A stretch of 64,000 nucleotides of DNA from Piscibacillus halophilus (GCF_900110685.1 NZ_FOES01000004.1:62001-126000); one strand, 5' to 3'; shown: positions 1-11,847, numbered from the stretch's first letter. The notes: a model not told the origin generated them from the letters alone. Numbers and translations: made by a program.

Positions 1-586
1 ATTGAGGATGATCCATTAACCAACGATTGAAACGATCAATTTTCTCACCGAGCTTCATGAGTCGCTTTCGATCGTCATGTACTTCTTTAGAAACATAACC
101 TTTAAATAAAACATTGTCAATTACAATGATTGAACCACTCTTTAAGTATGGGGTTATTTTTTCTACATAATTCTTATATTGACCTTTAGCCGCATCAATA
201 AAAACAAAATCATAATCATTTATTTCGATTTTGTCTAAAAAAAGTGATGCATCTTCTAATACTAAATGAATTTGTTCAAACATATTCGCTTTATGTACGT
301 TGTGTAAAGCTAATTGATGACGTTTTTCATCTATTTCAATAGATGTGACCTTAAGGTTTGGTTGAGTTAGAGCCATTTGAATAGCAGAGTACCCAATTGC
401 TGTCCCAATTTCAAGAACATGATCTGGATTATGAATTCGTATTAATTGCTTTAACAGCTCAATTCCATCAACCTCCATAATTGGTACTGAATGCTCTGTA
501 GCATAGTCTTCCATCTCTTGAATAATAGGAAGTTGATTAATGTTTTGATATAGACGAGTGATATAGTCTTTATTCGTGTTAGTCAT
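1..586 (-). CDS. trmR: tRNA 5-hydroxyuridine methyltransferase TrmR (O-methyltransferase), partial
   Basis: The gene enters from the left edge, so its C-terminus (about 20 residues by family length) lies outside the window. The 195 visible residues form a class I SAM-dependent methyltransferase. The SAM-binding stretch VLEIGTAIGYSAI lies at about residues 57-69. FIDAAKGQY at 129-137 is the metal-binding acidic stretch of the catechol-O-methyltransferase-like fold. In Bacillus TrmR (YrrM) methylates 5-hydroxyuridine at position 34 of several tRNAs. The start ATG at 584-586 has GAGGTG nine bases upstream; a second ATG at 589-591 is in another frame and stops at once. It follows mltG as in B. 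subtilis, but a terminator hairpin separates the two. Confidence 0.85.
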   Translation of the reverse strand, partial: MTNTNKDYITRLYQNINQLPIIQEMEDYATEHSVPIMEVDGIELLKQLIRIHNPDHVLEIGTAIGYSAIQMALTQPNLKVTSIEIDEKRHQLALHNVHKANMFEQIHLVLEDASLFLDKIEINDYDFVFIDAAKGQYKNYVEKITPYLKSGSIIVIDNVLFKGYVSKEVHDDRKRLMKLGEKIDRFNRWLMDHPQ

Positions 587-626
587 GTCATTGTACACCT
601 CAGCTAATCGACTCAAATTCTTATGA

Positions 627-661
627 TAAAAAACAGGAGAATGCGCAAGTCAGACGCATTC
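627..661 (-). terminator. Rho-independent terminator between mltG and trmR
   Basis: A perfect 7-bp stem (639-645 with 655-661, GAATGCG/CGCATTC) with a 9-base loop is followed on the minus strand by a short spacer and six T residues (628-633). It lies just after the mltG stop and only about 40 bases before the trmR start, so trmR expression depends on readthrough or on a promoter inside this short gap. Confidence 0.7.
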
Positions 662-668
662 CCTATCG

Positions 669-1790
669 TTAATCTTGTGGTGGGCGGTGTTCTTGAATGT
701 TTTTATTATGTTCTTCAAGCGTTTCAGCATAATAAACCTCGCCATCATAATCAGCCACAAAATATAAATAATCATGTTCTTCAGGATATAAAGCTGCTTG
801 TAAAGCATTCTCACGGAAATTAGCGATTGGACCAATTGGTAATCCGGTATTTTCGTAAGTGTTATAAGGCGAATCCACTTCTAAGTCTTCGTATAATACT
901 CTCTCTTTATGTTCACCTAGTGCATATAAAACGGTCGGATCTGTTTGAAGCGGCATTTCAGGAGAAGCATTCATACGATTAAAGAAAACTCCTGAAATCA
1001 TGTTACGATCTTCTTCGCTAACAGCCTCTTCTTCAATGAGTGATGCCATCGTAATCGCTTCATGTATCGACATATTTTGTTCAATCATATCCTGACGATA
1101 CGTCATAATTCGATTATTCGTTTGTTCAAGCATTATATCAACAACATATTCTATGCTCGGATTCTCTTCATAAAATGGATATGTGACCGGAAACAAGTAC
1201 CCCTCTAATGGATAACGTATATCCTCTTGTAAAATCTCATCTTCATTAAGGAGTTCTGGATATTTGACAATAAATGAGCGAATAAATTCTTCATCATTCA
1301 TTTTATCTAAAAATTCCTCTTGATCAATCCCTGTCTCTTCTTCCAAAATTTCCGCAATTTGTTCAATCGTTGTACCTTCTGGGATTGTAACAGTAAACAG
1401 AGGATCGACCAAAATTTTTCCAGTTTTTAGAGATTCTACAATTTCACTAAGTTCCATATTACTGGCTAGCTTATATTCTCCTGCTTGAAAGTCTGTTTCA
1501 TTTTGGAACTTCAAGTAATACTTAAAAATAGTAGCATTATTGATAATGTTATTTTCCTCTAATATTTCACCAATTGTGTCAACACTTGATCCAAGGGGGA
1601 TTTCCACCTCAATAATTGTGTCGTCATCTGGATCTACAGGACTTAAACCATCTGAAACATATGTATATGTTTTATAACCAACTGCAGCTATAGTGATTAT
1701 AATAACCGTTAGTATAACGACGATTATTTTACGTGAGATTTTTGCTTCTTTTACTCGTTGATTCTTAAGATCAGAATAATTTGGACTCAT
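669..1790 (-). CDS. mltG: endolytic murein transglycosylase MltG
   Basis: This is an inner-membrane lytic transglycosylase that cuts nascent glycan strands and so sets their length during cell-wall elongation. The 373-residue protein has a short basic cytoplasmic N-terminus and one membrane anchor at about residues 22-39. An acidic linker, a LysM-like subdomain and the YceG catalytic domain follow. Glu253 in ASLIEEEA is the expected catalytic glutamate; NRM, LQTDPTVLYALG and the GLPIGPIAN stretch are family signatures. A GGGGGGA ribosome site precedes the ATG. A terminator at 1881-1914 separates it from yrzB, so it probably has its own promoter in the A+T-rich gap. Confidence 0.93.
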   Translation of the reverse strand: MSPNYSDLKNQRVKEAKISRKIIVVILTVIIITIAAVGYKTYTYVSDGLSPVDPDDDTIIEVEIPLGSSVDTIGEILEENNIINNATIFKYYLKFQNETDFQAGEYKLASNMELSEIVESLKTGKILVDPLFTVTIPEGTTIEQIAEILEEETGIDQEEFLDKMNDEEFIRSFIVKYPELLNEDEILQEDIRYPLEGYLFPVTYPFYEENPSIEYVVDIMLEQTNNRIMTYRQDMIEQNMSIHEAITMASLIEEEAVSEEDRNMISGVFFNRMNASPEMPLQTDPTVLYALGEHKERVLYEDLEVDSPYNTYENTGLPIGPIANFRENALQAALYPEEHDYLYFVADYDGEVYYAETLEEHNKNIQEHRPPQD

Positions 1791-1880
1791 CGTCTAATCC
1801 CCCCTACACCCGTAATATTATAAATTATTTCTTTATTTTTTTCTATATTTTTTAAGATGATAAAATCATGACAATCATTT

Positions 1881-1914
1881 AAAAAGAGGGAATAGCCGCA
1901 AAAGGGCTATTCCC
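1881..1914 (-). terminator. Rho-independent terminator after yrzB
   Basis: A 10-bp stem GGGAATAGCC/GGCTATTCCC (1888-1897 and 1905-1914) is followed on the minus strand by CTCTTTTT. It ends the alaS-ireB-ruvX-yrzB transcript before mltG. Confidence 0.85.
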
Positions 1915-1925
1915 TTTATTCAAAT

Positions 1926-2204
1926 CTATTCTTCGTCTTGCTCTGTAAAAGTAGCAAGCATTTCTTCAATCATATCCCATTCATCATCTGTCTCAATTTG
2001 ATAAAGCGTTAAATCATCTTCGTTGTTGTCATTTTCCTCAAATCGAAAGGCGAAGACTTCCTGTTCCTCTTCCTCTGCCTGCTCTGCAGGAACAGCTACT
2101 AAGTATGACTTCTCTGTCTCATCAACATCAAATGTAAAGAGGATGTCAAATAAATGCTCCTCACCATTTTCATCCGGAATAATAATACGTTCTTTTTCGT
2201 CCAT
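1926..2204 (-). CDS. yrzB: DUF1292 family protein (YrzB)
   Basis: This is a 92-residue, very acidic cytosolic protein of the DUF1292 family. The body starts with the PDENGEEHLFDILFTF-type stretch seen in YrzB proteins, and the tail is rich in Glu and Asp. Its biochemical role is unknown. It sits after ruvX with a 19-base gap and has a strong TAGGAGG ribosome site. The order ireB-ruvX-yrzB-mltG is conserved in Bacillaceae. The fixed link to ruvX and ireB suggests a housekeeping role, but that is inference only. Confidence 0.85.
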   Translation of the reverse strand: MDEKERIIIPDENGEEHLFDILFTFDVDETEKSYLVAVPAEQAEEEEQEVFAFRFEENDNNEDDLTLYQIETDDEWDMIEEMLATFTEQDEE

Positions 2205-2223
2205 TTAAAATTACCTCCTAAAT

Positions 2224-2640
2224 TTAATGACCGGCATCTAAATAACTTTGTAAAATCATAACTGCCGCCATTTTATCAATGACTTTCTTTCTTTTCTTAC
2301 GACTAACATCAGCTTCTAACAATATTCTTTCTGCAGCCATGGTTGTTAGTCGCTCATCCCATAACACGACTGGAATATTAAAATGTCCTTCAATATAACG
2401 AGCAAATTCCTCAGCGGCTTGGGCTCGATCTCCAATCGTATTATTCATATTCTTAGGATGTCCCACGACTATTTTACTTATTTCATACCCTTTAATAATT
2501 TCTTCTAATCGTGGTATAGCGGAATTATAATTTGTTTCATCCCATTTTATAGTCTCTATTCCTTGAGCGGTGAATTGTAGAGCATCCGAGACAGCTACTC
2601 CGATGGTTCGTTCACCAACGTCTAAACCTAATACTTTCAT
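2224..2640 (-). CDS. ruvX: RuvX/YqgF family nuclease
   Basis: This 138-residue RNase H-fold protein was first annotated as a putative Holliday-junction resolvase and is also linked to 5' pre-16S rRNA processing. Acidic residues expected at the active site are Asp7 in [10 protein letters not shown], Glu96 in WDERLTT and Asp122 in [17 protein letters not shown] (60-70) is a conserved loop. The length is typical of the family. Its ATG overlaps the ireB stop by one base (TAATG), which points to translational coupling. Confidence 0.92.
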   Translation of the reverse strand: MKVLGLDVGERTIGVAVSDALQFTAQGIETIKWDETNYNSAIPRLEEIIKGYEISKIVVGHPKNMNNTIGDRAQAAEEFARYIEGHFNIPVVLWDERLTTMAAERILLEADVSRKKRKKVIDKMAAVMILQSYLDAGH

Positions 2641-2906
2641 TACTTTGCCTCTTTATTTGATTTTAGATAGTATTTCACAACTTCTTCAATAATTTCGTCT
2701 CTCTCGACTTTTCTAATTAAATTTCGTGCATCCTTGTGACGAGGGATGTATGCTGGATCACCTGACAGCAAATATCCGACGATTTGATTAATCGGATTAT
2801 ACCCTTTTTCTTCTAATGATTCATACACAGAATGTAAAATCTCATTGACTTTTTGTTCTTGTGAGTCATCGTTGAATTGAAATTTCATTGTCCGATCATT
2901 CGACAT
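2640..2906 (-). CDS. IreB family regulatory phosphoprotein (YrzL, DUF965)
   Basis: This 88-residue cytosolic protein carries the invariant core [16 protein letters not shown] and [14 protein letters not shown]. In Enterococcus, IreB is the substrate of the PASTA Ser/Thr kinase IreK and is phosphorylated on threonines near its N-terminus. Here Thr6 in the DRTMKF start is the matching candidate, which is inferred by position. It lies between alaS and ruvX, in the usual Firmicute order. Confidence 0.92.
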   Translation of the reverse strand: MSNDRTMKFQFNDDSQEQKVNEILHSVYESLEEKGYNPINQIVGYLLSGDPAYIPRHKDARNLIRKVERDEIIEEVVKYYLKSNKEAK

Positions 2907-2954
2907 CTTCTCATGTAACCCCCTCGTTAACTTCTACCATTATTATAAACTTAA

Positions 2955-5600
2955 TTAGGATGAAGTTAAAACACTTTGTACATATTCTTTTGCAGCGTTG
3001 AGTGCATCTTGTATTTTCTCAGGTTGTTTACCACCGGCTTGGGCCATGTCAGGACGGCCTCCACCGCCACCACCACATTGAGTAGCCGCTTCTTTTATTA
3101 AATTTCCGGCGTGTAATCCTTGATCGATTAAATCTTTTGTAACACCCGATGCTAACTGTACTTTACCATCTTTCTCCATTGCAAGTAAAATAACCACTGA
3201 ATCTAATTGATTCTTTAAATCATCAACCATGTTTCGCAAGGCATTCATATCATTAACACTTACTTTTGCTGCTAATAATGGTACGCCATTGATATTCTCT
3301 ACTTGTTCAGTTATATTTGCTGATTCGTAATTCGCAATTTTAGCTGCTAGAGATTCGTTTTCTCGTTCTAAAGCTTTCATATCATTAAATAAAGATTCAA
3401 TACGACTAGGGATCTGTTCAGTTTTGGTTTTAAGTAATGCTGCTGCTTCATTAAGTAATTTTTCACGTTGTTCATAATATTGATAAGCTCCATGACCTGT
3501 TCGGGCTTCAATTCTTCTCGTTCCAGCTCCAATCCCTGTTTCTGTCACGATTTTAAATAAACCTATCTCCGCAGTGTTTTGAACATGACAACCACCACAT
3601 AATTCAATACTATAATCTCCAACAGATACAACACGAACCACATCTTGATATTTTTCGTCAAACAAAGCCATTGCTCCCATTTCTTTAGCTTCATCTAAGG
3701 AGTGATGAGAAACGGTTACATCAATTGAATCCCATATTTTTTTATTAACGATTTCCTCAATTTTTTGTAACTCTTCGTGACTGATAGCATTAAAATGAGA
3801 GAAGTCAAACCTTAAGCGATCTGGAGCTACTAAGGAACCAGCTTGATTAACATGGTCACCTAACACATCTTTTAAAGCTTGATGTAATAAATGTGTTGCT
3901 GTATGGTTTTTGATAATCTGTTTTCTAAACTGTCTATAAACCGAAGCTTTAACGCTTTGTTGCATATAAAGTGAGCCGTCTTCTACTTCAATTTGATGTA
4001 AATGTTGGCCGTTAGGAGCTTTTTGGACATCGACAACTTGAGCACGACCTGTTTCCGTTTCAATTACACCATGATCCGCTATTTGTCCACCACTTTCTGC
4101 GTAAAAAGGTGTTTCTTTAAGAATGACATATCCTCTTTCTCCAGCGTTAAGCTCTTCTGAAATATTTTGATCAGCTACCATAACTTCTATAGATGATTCT
4201 ACATCCATTTGCTCATAACCTACGAATGAACTTTCGTGATGAAGGTTTTGAAATATTTCGCTTTGAACCTGCATTGAATCCACTTTTTGACGAGCTTCAC
4301 GTGCACGCTCTCGTTGTTTCTTCATTTCAGCTTCAAATCCAGCCTCATCAATCGAAAAACCCTCTGCTTGAACATATTCTTCTGTTAATTCTTTTGGAAA
4401 ACCATACGTATCATATAATGTAAATACTTCATGGCCAGGAAATACTTGACTTCCTTTTTGTTTTTCTTGTTCCATTACTTTCTCTAAAATAGTTAAACCC
4501 TCTTGTAACGTTTCATGGAAGCGTTCTTCTTCAGTCTTAATCACACTTTTGATAAACTCTTTTTTATCTTCAACTTCTGGATAGAAATCTTTCATAATGA
4601 CTGCCACTTGATCAACTAAACGATACATAAATGGCTCATTAACATTTAATTCTTTTGCAAAACGTACCGCCCGTCTGAGTAAACGACGAAGTACATATCC
4701 TCGCCCCTCATTTGAAGGAAGTGCGCCATCTCCAATAGCAAAAGCAACTGTACGCACGTGATCAGCTACTACTTTAAAAGCTGTGTCTTTTGCCTCAACT
4801 TCACCATATTTTTCACCTGATACTTCTTCAGTCTGTTTAATGATAGGCATAAATAAATCTGTTTCAAAGTTCGTTTTCGTATCCTGAATGACAGATAACA
4901 TTCTTTCTAAGCCCATTCCTGTATCTATATTTTTCTTTGGAAGAGGTGTGTAAGTGTCATCTGGATTATGATTAAACTGTGAGAAAACCAAATTCCAAAT
5001 CTCTAAATATCGTTCATTTTCTCCACCAGGATAAAGCTCGGGATCCTGGGGATTATTGCCGTATTTCTCTCCACGGTCGTAAAATATTTCTGTATTCGGC
5101 CCACTTGGCCCTTCACCAATATCCCAAAAATTCTCCTCAATTCTAATGATTCGTTCCTCTGGAACCCCCACTTGATCTCGCCAAATCACATATGCTTCTT
5201 CATCTTCTGGATGTACGGTAACAGATAATCGCTCAGAATCAAAGCCAATCCATTGATCACTCGTTAAGAATTCCCATGCCCATTTAATGGCGTCTTCTTT
5301 GAAATAATCGCCTATTGAAAAATTACCTAACATTTCAAAAAAAGTATGGTGACGAGCAGTAAATCCAACATTTTCAATATCATTTGTTCTAATTGATTTT
5401 TGTGCATTAACAATACGCGGATTTTCAGGAATCACTCTTCCGTCAAAATATTTCTTTAAAGTTGCCACCCCACTGTTAATCCAAAGTAATGTTGGGTCAT
5501 CTTGAGGTACTAAAGAACGGCTTGGTTCAACTGAATGCCCTTTTTCTTTAAAGAAATCTAAAAACATCTGTCTAACTTCAGCTGAATTTAGTTGTTTCAT
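2955..5600 (-). CDS. alaS: alanyl-tRNA synthetase AlaRS
   Basis: This class II synthetase charges tRNA-Ala and hydrolyses mischarged Ser/Gly-tRNA-Ala. The protein has 881 residues from the ATG at 5598-5600. An AAGGAGG site lies eight bases upstream of that codon, so an in-frame ATG twelve codons further up is rejected. The order is an aminoacylation domain, then an editing domain with HTATHLLH and the zinc-type CGGCH motif, a coiled coil, and a C-Ala domain with a [15 protein letters not shown] stretch. It is the first gene of the operon that continues to yrzB and is controlled by the T-box leader at 5690-5935. Confidence 0.97.
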   Translation of the reverse strand: MKQLNSAEVRQMFLDFFKEKGHSVEPSRSLVPQDDPTLLWINSGVATLKKYFDGRVIPENPRIVNAQKSIRTNDIENVGFTARHHTFFEMLGNFSIGDYFKEDAIKWAWEFLTSDQWIGFDSERLSVTVHPEDEEAYVIWRDQVGVPEERIIRIEENFWDIGEGPSGPNTEIFYDRGEKYGNNPQDPELYPGGENERYLEIWNLVFSQFNHNPDDTYTPLPKKNIDTGMGLERMLSVIQDTKTNFETDLFMPIIKQTEEVSGEKYGEVEAKDTAFKVVADHVRTVAFAIGDGALPSNEGRGYVLRRLLRRAVRFAKELNVNEPFMYRLVDQVAVIMKDFYPEVEDKKEFIKSVIKTEEERFHETLQEGLTILEKVMEQEKQKGSQVFPGHEVFTLYDTYGFPKELTEEYVQAEGFSIDEAGFEAEMKKQRERAREARQKVDSMQVQSEIFQNLHHESSFVGYEQMDVESSIEVMVADQNISEELNAGERGYVILKETPFYAESGGQIADHGVIETETGRAQVVDVQKAPNGQHLHQIEVEDGSLYMQQSVKASVYRQFRKQIIKNHTATHLLHQALKDVLGDHVNQAGSLVAPDRLRFDFSHFNAISHEELQKIEEIVNKKIWDSIDVTVSHHSLDEAKEMGAMALFDEKYQDVVRVVSVGDYSIELCGGCHVQNTAEIGLFKIVTETGIGAGTRRIEARTGHGAYQYYEQREKLLNEAAALLKTKTEQIPSRIESLFNDMKALERENESLAAKIANYESANITEQVENINGVPLLAAKVSVNDMNALRNMVDDLKNQLDSVVILLAMEKDGKVQLASGVTKDLIDQGLHAGNLIKEAATQCGGGGGGRPDMAQAGGKQPEKIQDALNAAKEYVQSVLTSS

Positions 5601-5689
5601 TGCAATTTCCTCCTTATTATGGTTAATGATGTTCATTTAAGTATTATTCAATCACTTCCAGTAGTCGATTTATAAGTACTACTGTCATA

Positions 5690-5935
5690 TCATAAAAAAA
5701 CGCCCCTACATGTAACATGTAGGGACGATGATTCCGCGGTACCACCCTATTTATAAGCTCAAAAAGCTTATCGTCTCAAAACACCTTAACGTAGTGTTAA
5801 ACGGTGGGGATTAACCACTCTCAGGAATAGCTTCAATGACCCTTCACTTAGTATTTCTTTCAGCTAATGAAATACCTCTCTTTTAAGTGGACTGTCACTT
5901 ACTCGGTTCCATCTTCGAATTCGTGTTATTTACCT
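5690..5935 (-). promoter_or_regulatory. T-box riboswitch (tRNA-Ala) of alaS
   Basis: The conserved T-box AGGGTGGTACCGCGG lies at 5734-5748 on the minus strand. It is followed by a strong terminator, a CCCCTACATG/CATGTAGGG stem over 5701-5727 with a T-run at 5694-5700. Stem I has the AGTA-type internal loop, and GAA followed by GCT at 5829-5831 looks like the alanine specifier codon. Uncharged tRNA-Ala would pair with the specifier and the T-box, favouring the antiterminator and so expression of alaS. Confidence 0.95.
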
Positions 5936-5941
5936 GCCGTT

Positions 5942-5970
5942 ATTATAGATAACTACATTTCATCTGTCAA
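5942..5970 (-). promoter_or_regulatory. consensus sigma-A promoter of alaS
   Basis: TTGACA at 5965-5970 and TATAAT at 5942-5947 are separated by 17 bases. Both hexamers match the consensus perfectly. Transcription would start near 5935, at the 5' end of the T-box leader. Confidence 0.88.
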
Positions 5971-5984
5971 ATCATAATATGTAA

Positions 5985-6018
5985 ACGCTAATCCCCTCAT
6001 GCATTAGGGGATTAGCGT
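5985..6018 (-). terminator. Stem-loop after the two small genes upstream of alaS
   Basis: A perfect 13-bp inverted repeat ACGCTAATCCCCT/AGGGGATTAGCGT (5985-5997 and 6006-6018) with an 8-base loop lies just downstream of the small basic gene. Only a weak T-tract follows on the minus strand (TTTACATATT). It probably ends that transcript just before the alaS promoter. Confidence 0.6.
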
Positions 6019-6031
6019 CACAGCTTCAATC

Positions 6032-6181
6032 TTAGAAATATTGTTTTCTCAACCGTTTTCCCGTTTTACGCATCCGTTTCATAAAACGGTTCCTCTTAAA
6101 CATCTTATGATTGTTCCGAATCATCCATCCCATGGCTGCACCCATTCCAATTTTAGCGCTGTTCGATATTACTCGGTTCAA
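6032..6181 (-). CDS. small basic protein, DUF3918/YrzQ-like
   Basis: A 49-codon frame starts at a TTG (6179-6181) and reads MNRVISNSAKIGMGAAMGWM, then a tail dense in Arg and Lys that ends KRLRKQYF. A short glycine/alanine/methionine segment at residues 9-20 precedes the basic tail. This layout and its place near recD2 resemble the small Bacillus YrzQ (DUF3918) proteins, whose function is unknown. The start is uncertain because the GGTG ribosome site is weak. It lies 18 bases after the zinc-ribbon gene and before a hairpin, so the two are probably co-transcribed. Confidence 0.6.
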   Translation of the reverse strand: MNRVISNSAKIGMGAAMGWMIRNNHKMFKRNRFMKRMRKTGKRLRKQYF

Positions 6182-6199
6182 CGCCAATCACCAACCTTG

Positions 6200-6376
6200 T
6201 TATCCGTTTTCATCTAAAAACAGATCATCTAAAGAAGAGAGGGACCCATCTTCTTCTATTTCACGCACGTGCATTCTACCGTCGACAAAAGACATCTCTA
6301 TAAAGCAATTCCAACAGTAATACTGTTGTTCGCCTATTCTTCCGATGTCGGAAGATTGACAGTTTGGACACTTCAT
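6200..6376 (-). CDS. small zinc-ribbon protein (YrzR-like)
   Basis: A 58-codon frame starts MKCPNCQSSDIGRIGEQQYYC and continues WNC, so it has two CxxC pairs (Cys3/Cys6 and Cys21/Cys24) spaced as a four-cysteine zinc ribbon. A short acidic tail ends DDLFLDENG. AAAGGAG lies eight bases before the ATG at 6374-6376. Conserved paired cysteines, a good ribosome site and a close downstream partner support a real gene. It would bind zinc and perhaps nucleic acid or protein; no specific role is known. Confidence 0.75.
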   Translation of the reverse strand: MKCPNCQSSDIGRIGEQQYYCWNCFIEMSFVDGRMHVREIEEDGSLSSLDDLFLDENG

Positions 6377-6503
6377 CGGACAAGCTCCTTTTGTTTAATC
6401 TTTTGAAGTATTTTCACAACATGGATTATGTTGCTTTGTCCTCAGCTTATCCAAAATATTTTTATCCTATACCCCTGTATAAGATAGTTATAGTTTGCCA
6501 TGG

Positions 6504-8798
6504 TTACATAAAATCATAAGGCGTAATTTCTTCCTTTTCTTCAAGTTGGTTTTCTGAATCAGTGGTTGTAACTAAAGTGAACATATGCTGCAATCGATTA
6601 ACTAAAGTTGTTTTTCTTTCATAAGTATAATCCTTTTTGAGCCCATCAATAAATGCGTCAAAATCACCACAAATAATTAATGACGTTTTACTACGTGTAA
6701 TCGCTGTATATAAAAGCTTTTTTACAAGCATTCGTTTAAACGCCTTAACCACTGGTAAAACGACGATTGGAAACTCGCTACCCTGTGATTTGTGAATCGA
6801 TATAGCGTATGCCAACATGATTTGATTAAAATCCTGCTTCGTATATGATACTTGAAGCCCTTCAAAATCAATAATCATCTCATCTTTTTTAGCTTCAGAT
6901 TCACTTGGTTTCTTAATCGCAATAACTTCACCTATGTCACCGTTGTAAACCTTTTTCTCTGGCTGGTTGACCAATTGGATGACTTTATCACCGGTTCTAA
7001 AGGTTGTATCAAAATGTTGGATTTCCCGTTTTTGATCACTTTTCGGATTAAAAATCGTCTGTAATGTACGATTTAATTGATGAATTCCAACCTCTGTTTT
7101 ATACATAGGTGCTAATACTTGGATATCTTTCATCGTATATCCTTTATTTAACGCTCGTTGTACAATTTGTTCAACAACGTTTAATGTATGATGATCTTGA
7201 CTTGGAATAAAATTAAAGTCACCTGATTTATTAAGGCTCATATTTTCAACATTATTATTTTTAATGTGATGAGCTAATTGAATGATATAAGAATCTTCTT
7301 TTTGCCGATAAATTTCTGATAAATGACTAACTGGTATATGGTTTGATGCCAATAAATCAGATAATACTTGACCTGGTCCAACAGACGGTAATTGATCCTC
7401 ATCTCCAACAAGAATAACCTTCATATTGGAAGGGATAGCTTTAAACAATGAATTTGCCAACCAAACATCAACCATTGAAAATTCGTCAACGATGATAAGG
7501 TCACCTTCTAATTGATTGCCTTGATTATATTCAAACGTATCATCACCAGACCACCCTAATAAACTGTGTATGGTTTTGGCTTTCAAGCCTGTAGCTTCAG
7601 ATAATCGTTTAGCCGCTCGACCTGTAGGAGCGGTTAAGATAAATCGACGATCTTGGCTCACTTTCTTATGTGACTGAAAAAGTTCATCATAACAAGATAT
7701 GATTCCTTTAACGACAGTCGTTTTCCCTGTACCAGGACCTCCTGTTAATAGCATGACCTTTTCACGCATTGCTTTTTTGATCGCCTCATATTGTTCTTCA
7801 CCGTATGCAAAACCTTCTGTCTCTTCTAACTCACCAATTACTTTTAGTAGCTCACTTTCTTCAAAATCTTCATCCTCTTCAACATCCATAATACGTTTTA
7901 TTTGTGATGCAATTCCTTCTTCCGAATAATATAAGTGAGGAAGGTAAATACGATCATCTTCGACCACGATTAATTCTTCTTCTTCTAAATATTTAATTCG
8001 CTCTTTAAACTGTTCTTCTGAGATTTGAATTTTCCTTTGAAAAAGTAACTTGTTTGCTTTAATTAGTAAATTATTCTGATCTATATAGACATGCCCATTC
8101 ATTGATTCTTGCTCCAAGACGTGCAAAATCCCAGCTTCAATTCGAGTAGGGTGTTCTTTTCCAATTCCCATCTCTTGTGCCATCTCATCAGCTCGTTGAA
8201 AACCAAAGCCTTCTATAGTAAATACAAATGCATAAGGATTTTCATTTAAAAGAGGAAGAGTTTTTTCTTGATATGCATTATAAATTTTTTGAGCTAATTG
8301 CAATCCTATCCCGTATCGCGCTAATTCTAAAGCAACTTGTTCAAAACCTTGATTCACCCTAAGATCTGCTACTAATCGTTTTTTAGTTTCTTCATTTAGA
8401 CCAGGAACTTTGTTTAAAATAGTTTCATCTTTTAATATTTGATCTACTGCATTTAAACCAAGAGTATCTACAATTTTTTTGGCTGATTTTTGACCAATTC
8501 CATAAAATAGGTCACTCGAAAAATATTTAACTAAACTATCTTCGGTTTTAGGCATTTCTTTTTCATATGTAAAAACATGGTACTGTTCACCGAATTTTGG
8601 GTGAGTTTGTAAAGTCCCATAAAAGATATACTCATTGCCATAAGTTAATGGAGGAAAATGCCCTTTGACCACGAGTTCTTCTTCATCTAATTCTTCGTTC
8701 GTTTCAACAACAGAGACCGAAGCAATCGAGAACTGTTCCTCTTCTTTATGAAATATCATATGATTTAATTTTGCTTTTACAAACCCTCGATCTGACAT
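6504..8798 (-). CDS. recD2: ATP-dependent 5'-3' DNA helicase RecD2
   Basis: This 764-residue superfamily 1B helicase is the RecD-like form found in bacteria that lack RecBCD. It acts in DNA repair and replication-fork maintenance. It has an N-terminal OB/helix-hairpin-helix region (GIGQKSAKKIVDTLG near residues 98-112) and Walker A GGPGTGKTT near residue 345. Later come Walker B VDEFSM and the C-terminal UvrD-like motif with YAISIHKSQGSEF and LLYTAITRS. A GGGAGG site precedes the ATG. It follows the TPR gene by 22 bases, the same pairing as yrrB-yrrC in B. subtilis. Confidence 0.94.
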   Translation of the reverse strand: MSDRGFVKAKLNHMIFHKEEEQFSIASVSVVETNEELDEEELVVKGHFPPLTYGNEYIFYGTLQTHPKFGEQYHVFTYEKEMPKTEDSLVKYFSSDLFYGIGQKSAKKIVDTLGLNAVDQILKDETILNKVPGLNEETKKRLVADLRVNQGFEQVALELARYGIGLQLAQKIYNAYQEKTLPLLNENPYAFVFTIEGFGFQRADEMAQEMGIGKEHPTRIEAGILHVLEQESMNGHVYIDQNNLLIKANKLLFQRKIQISEEQFKERIKYLEEEELIVVEDDRIYLPHLYYSEEGIASQIKRIMDVEEDEDFEESELLKVIGELEETEGFAYGEEQYEAIKKAMREKVMLLTGGPGTGKTTVVKGIISCYDELFQSHKKVSQDRRFILTAPTGRAAKRLSEATGLKAKTIHSLLGWSGDDTFEYNQGNQLEGDLIIVDEFSMVDVWLANSLFKAIPSNMKVILVGDEDQLPSVGPGQVLSDLLASNHIPVSHLSEIYRQKEDSYIIQLAHHIKNNNVENMSLNKSGDFNFIPSQDHHTLNVVEQIVQRALNKGYTMKDIQVLAPMYKTEVGIHQLNRTLQTIFNPKSDQKREIQHFDTTFRTGDKVIQLVNQPEKKVYNGDIGEVIAIKKPSESEAKKDEMIIDFEGLQVSYTKQDFNQIMLAYAISIHKSQGSEFPIVVLPVVKAFKRMLVKKLLYTAITRSKTSLIICGDFDAFIDGLKKDYTYERKTTLVNRLQHMFTLVTTTDSENQLEEKEEITPYDFM

Positions 8799-8820
8799 TG
8801 GCTTGCGGCCTCCCTTAACC

Positions 8821-9483
8821 TTATTGACTATTCAACAATTCCTCAACTTGTTTCTTACCATGTCCTGCTAATAGGTGATCAGGTTGTATATTCAACGCCT
8901 GCTTAAAATGTTTGAGTGCTTCTTTAGGCTGGTCTTTATACAAGTAAGAAACACCTAAATTATAGTGTGCATCACTATGGTTCTTATCTAATTCTAATAC
9001 ACGGTTAAATTGTTTAAAAGCCTCATCAATGAGATTAGCATAAGCTAATGATAATCCATATTGAAATTGGACGTCTACATCATCTTGATTTAATTCACTT
9101 GCTCTTTGTAAATACGGAAGAGCTAATTTTGGTTGTTCTTGATTCATTAATGACATTCCTAACATTAGATAGACATCCGCTTCGTCTAATCCTTGTTGGA
9201 TAGCTTTTTGATATTGCTGAGTTGCTTCAGCGTAATTTTCTTCATCAAAATATACATTTCCTAGTCCGTAATGCGCAGTGGGTACCTCTTCTTTTAAATC
9301 TAGAGCTTTTTCAAAAAATCGTTTTGCACGATCGTATTCCTTTATATGAGCTAATAAATTACCGAAATTAATATATCCTATTGGATCGTTAGGATGATGT
9401 TCAATATGAAGATTAAACTGTTTAGCAGCCTCTTCAACATTATGTTCTTTCATATATTCTAAACCTTGCTGGATATAATCCAT
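8821..9483 (-). CDS. tetratricopeptide repeat protein (YrrB-like)
   Basis: The 220-residue soluble protein is made of about six tandem 34-residue TPR units. The repeats carry the pattern A..YGLGNVYF, A..QYQKAI, DAHYNLGVSYL and EALKHFKQAL. B. subtilis YrrB, in the same place next to recD2, is a small TPR protein thought to act as a protein-protein adaptor. There is no signal peptide or membrane segment. AAAGGAG precedes the ATG, and a terminator lies between this gene and mnmA. The partner protein is unknown. Confidence 0.88.
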   Translation of the reverse strand: MDYIQQGLEYMKEHNVEEAAKQFNLHIEHHPNDPIGYINFGNLLAHIKEYDRAKRFFEKALDLKEEVPTAHYGLGNVYFDEENYAEATQQYQKAIQQGLDEADVYLMLGMSLMNQEQPKLALPYLQRASELNQDDVDVQFQYGLSLAYANLIDEAFKQFNRVLELDKNHSDAHYNLGVSYLYKDQPKEALKHFKQALNIQPDHLLAGHGKKQVEELLNSQ

Positions 9484-9516
9484 ATCTGGCTACTCCTTTC
9501 TATATTAATGAAGTAG

Positions 9517-9552
9517 AAAAAAGCCACCACATTAAGATGTGCTGACTTTTTT
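9517..9552 (-). terminator. Rho-independent terminator after mnmA
   Basis: A stem of about 15 bp (AAAAAAGCCACCACA with TGTGCTGACTTTTTT, with a wobble and one mismatch) and a short loop lie directly after the mnmA stop. The minus-strand 3' arm ends in six T residues. It ends the cymR-iscS-mnmA transcript. Confidence 0.8.
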
Positions 9553-9555
9553 CTC

Positions 9556-11836
<2,281 letters not shown>

Positions 11837-11847
11837 GATATCACCTT

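Noticed and set aside
5601-5636. Upstream ATG of alaS, twelve codons before the chosen start
   Set aside because: The AAGGAGG site lies between the two and fits only the downstream ATG, which also gives the normal AlaRS N-terminus.
6111-6320. Plus-strand open frame of 69 codons near recD2
   Set aside because: It overlaps the two small minus-strand genes, which have better ribosome sites and a zinc-ribbon motif.
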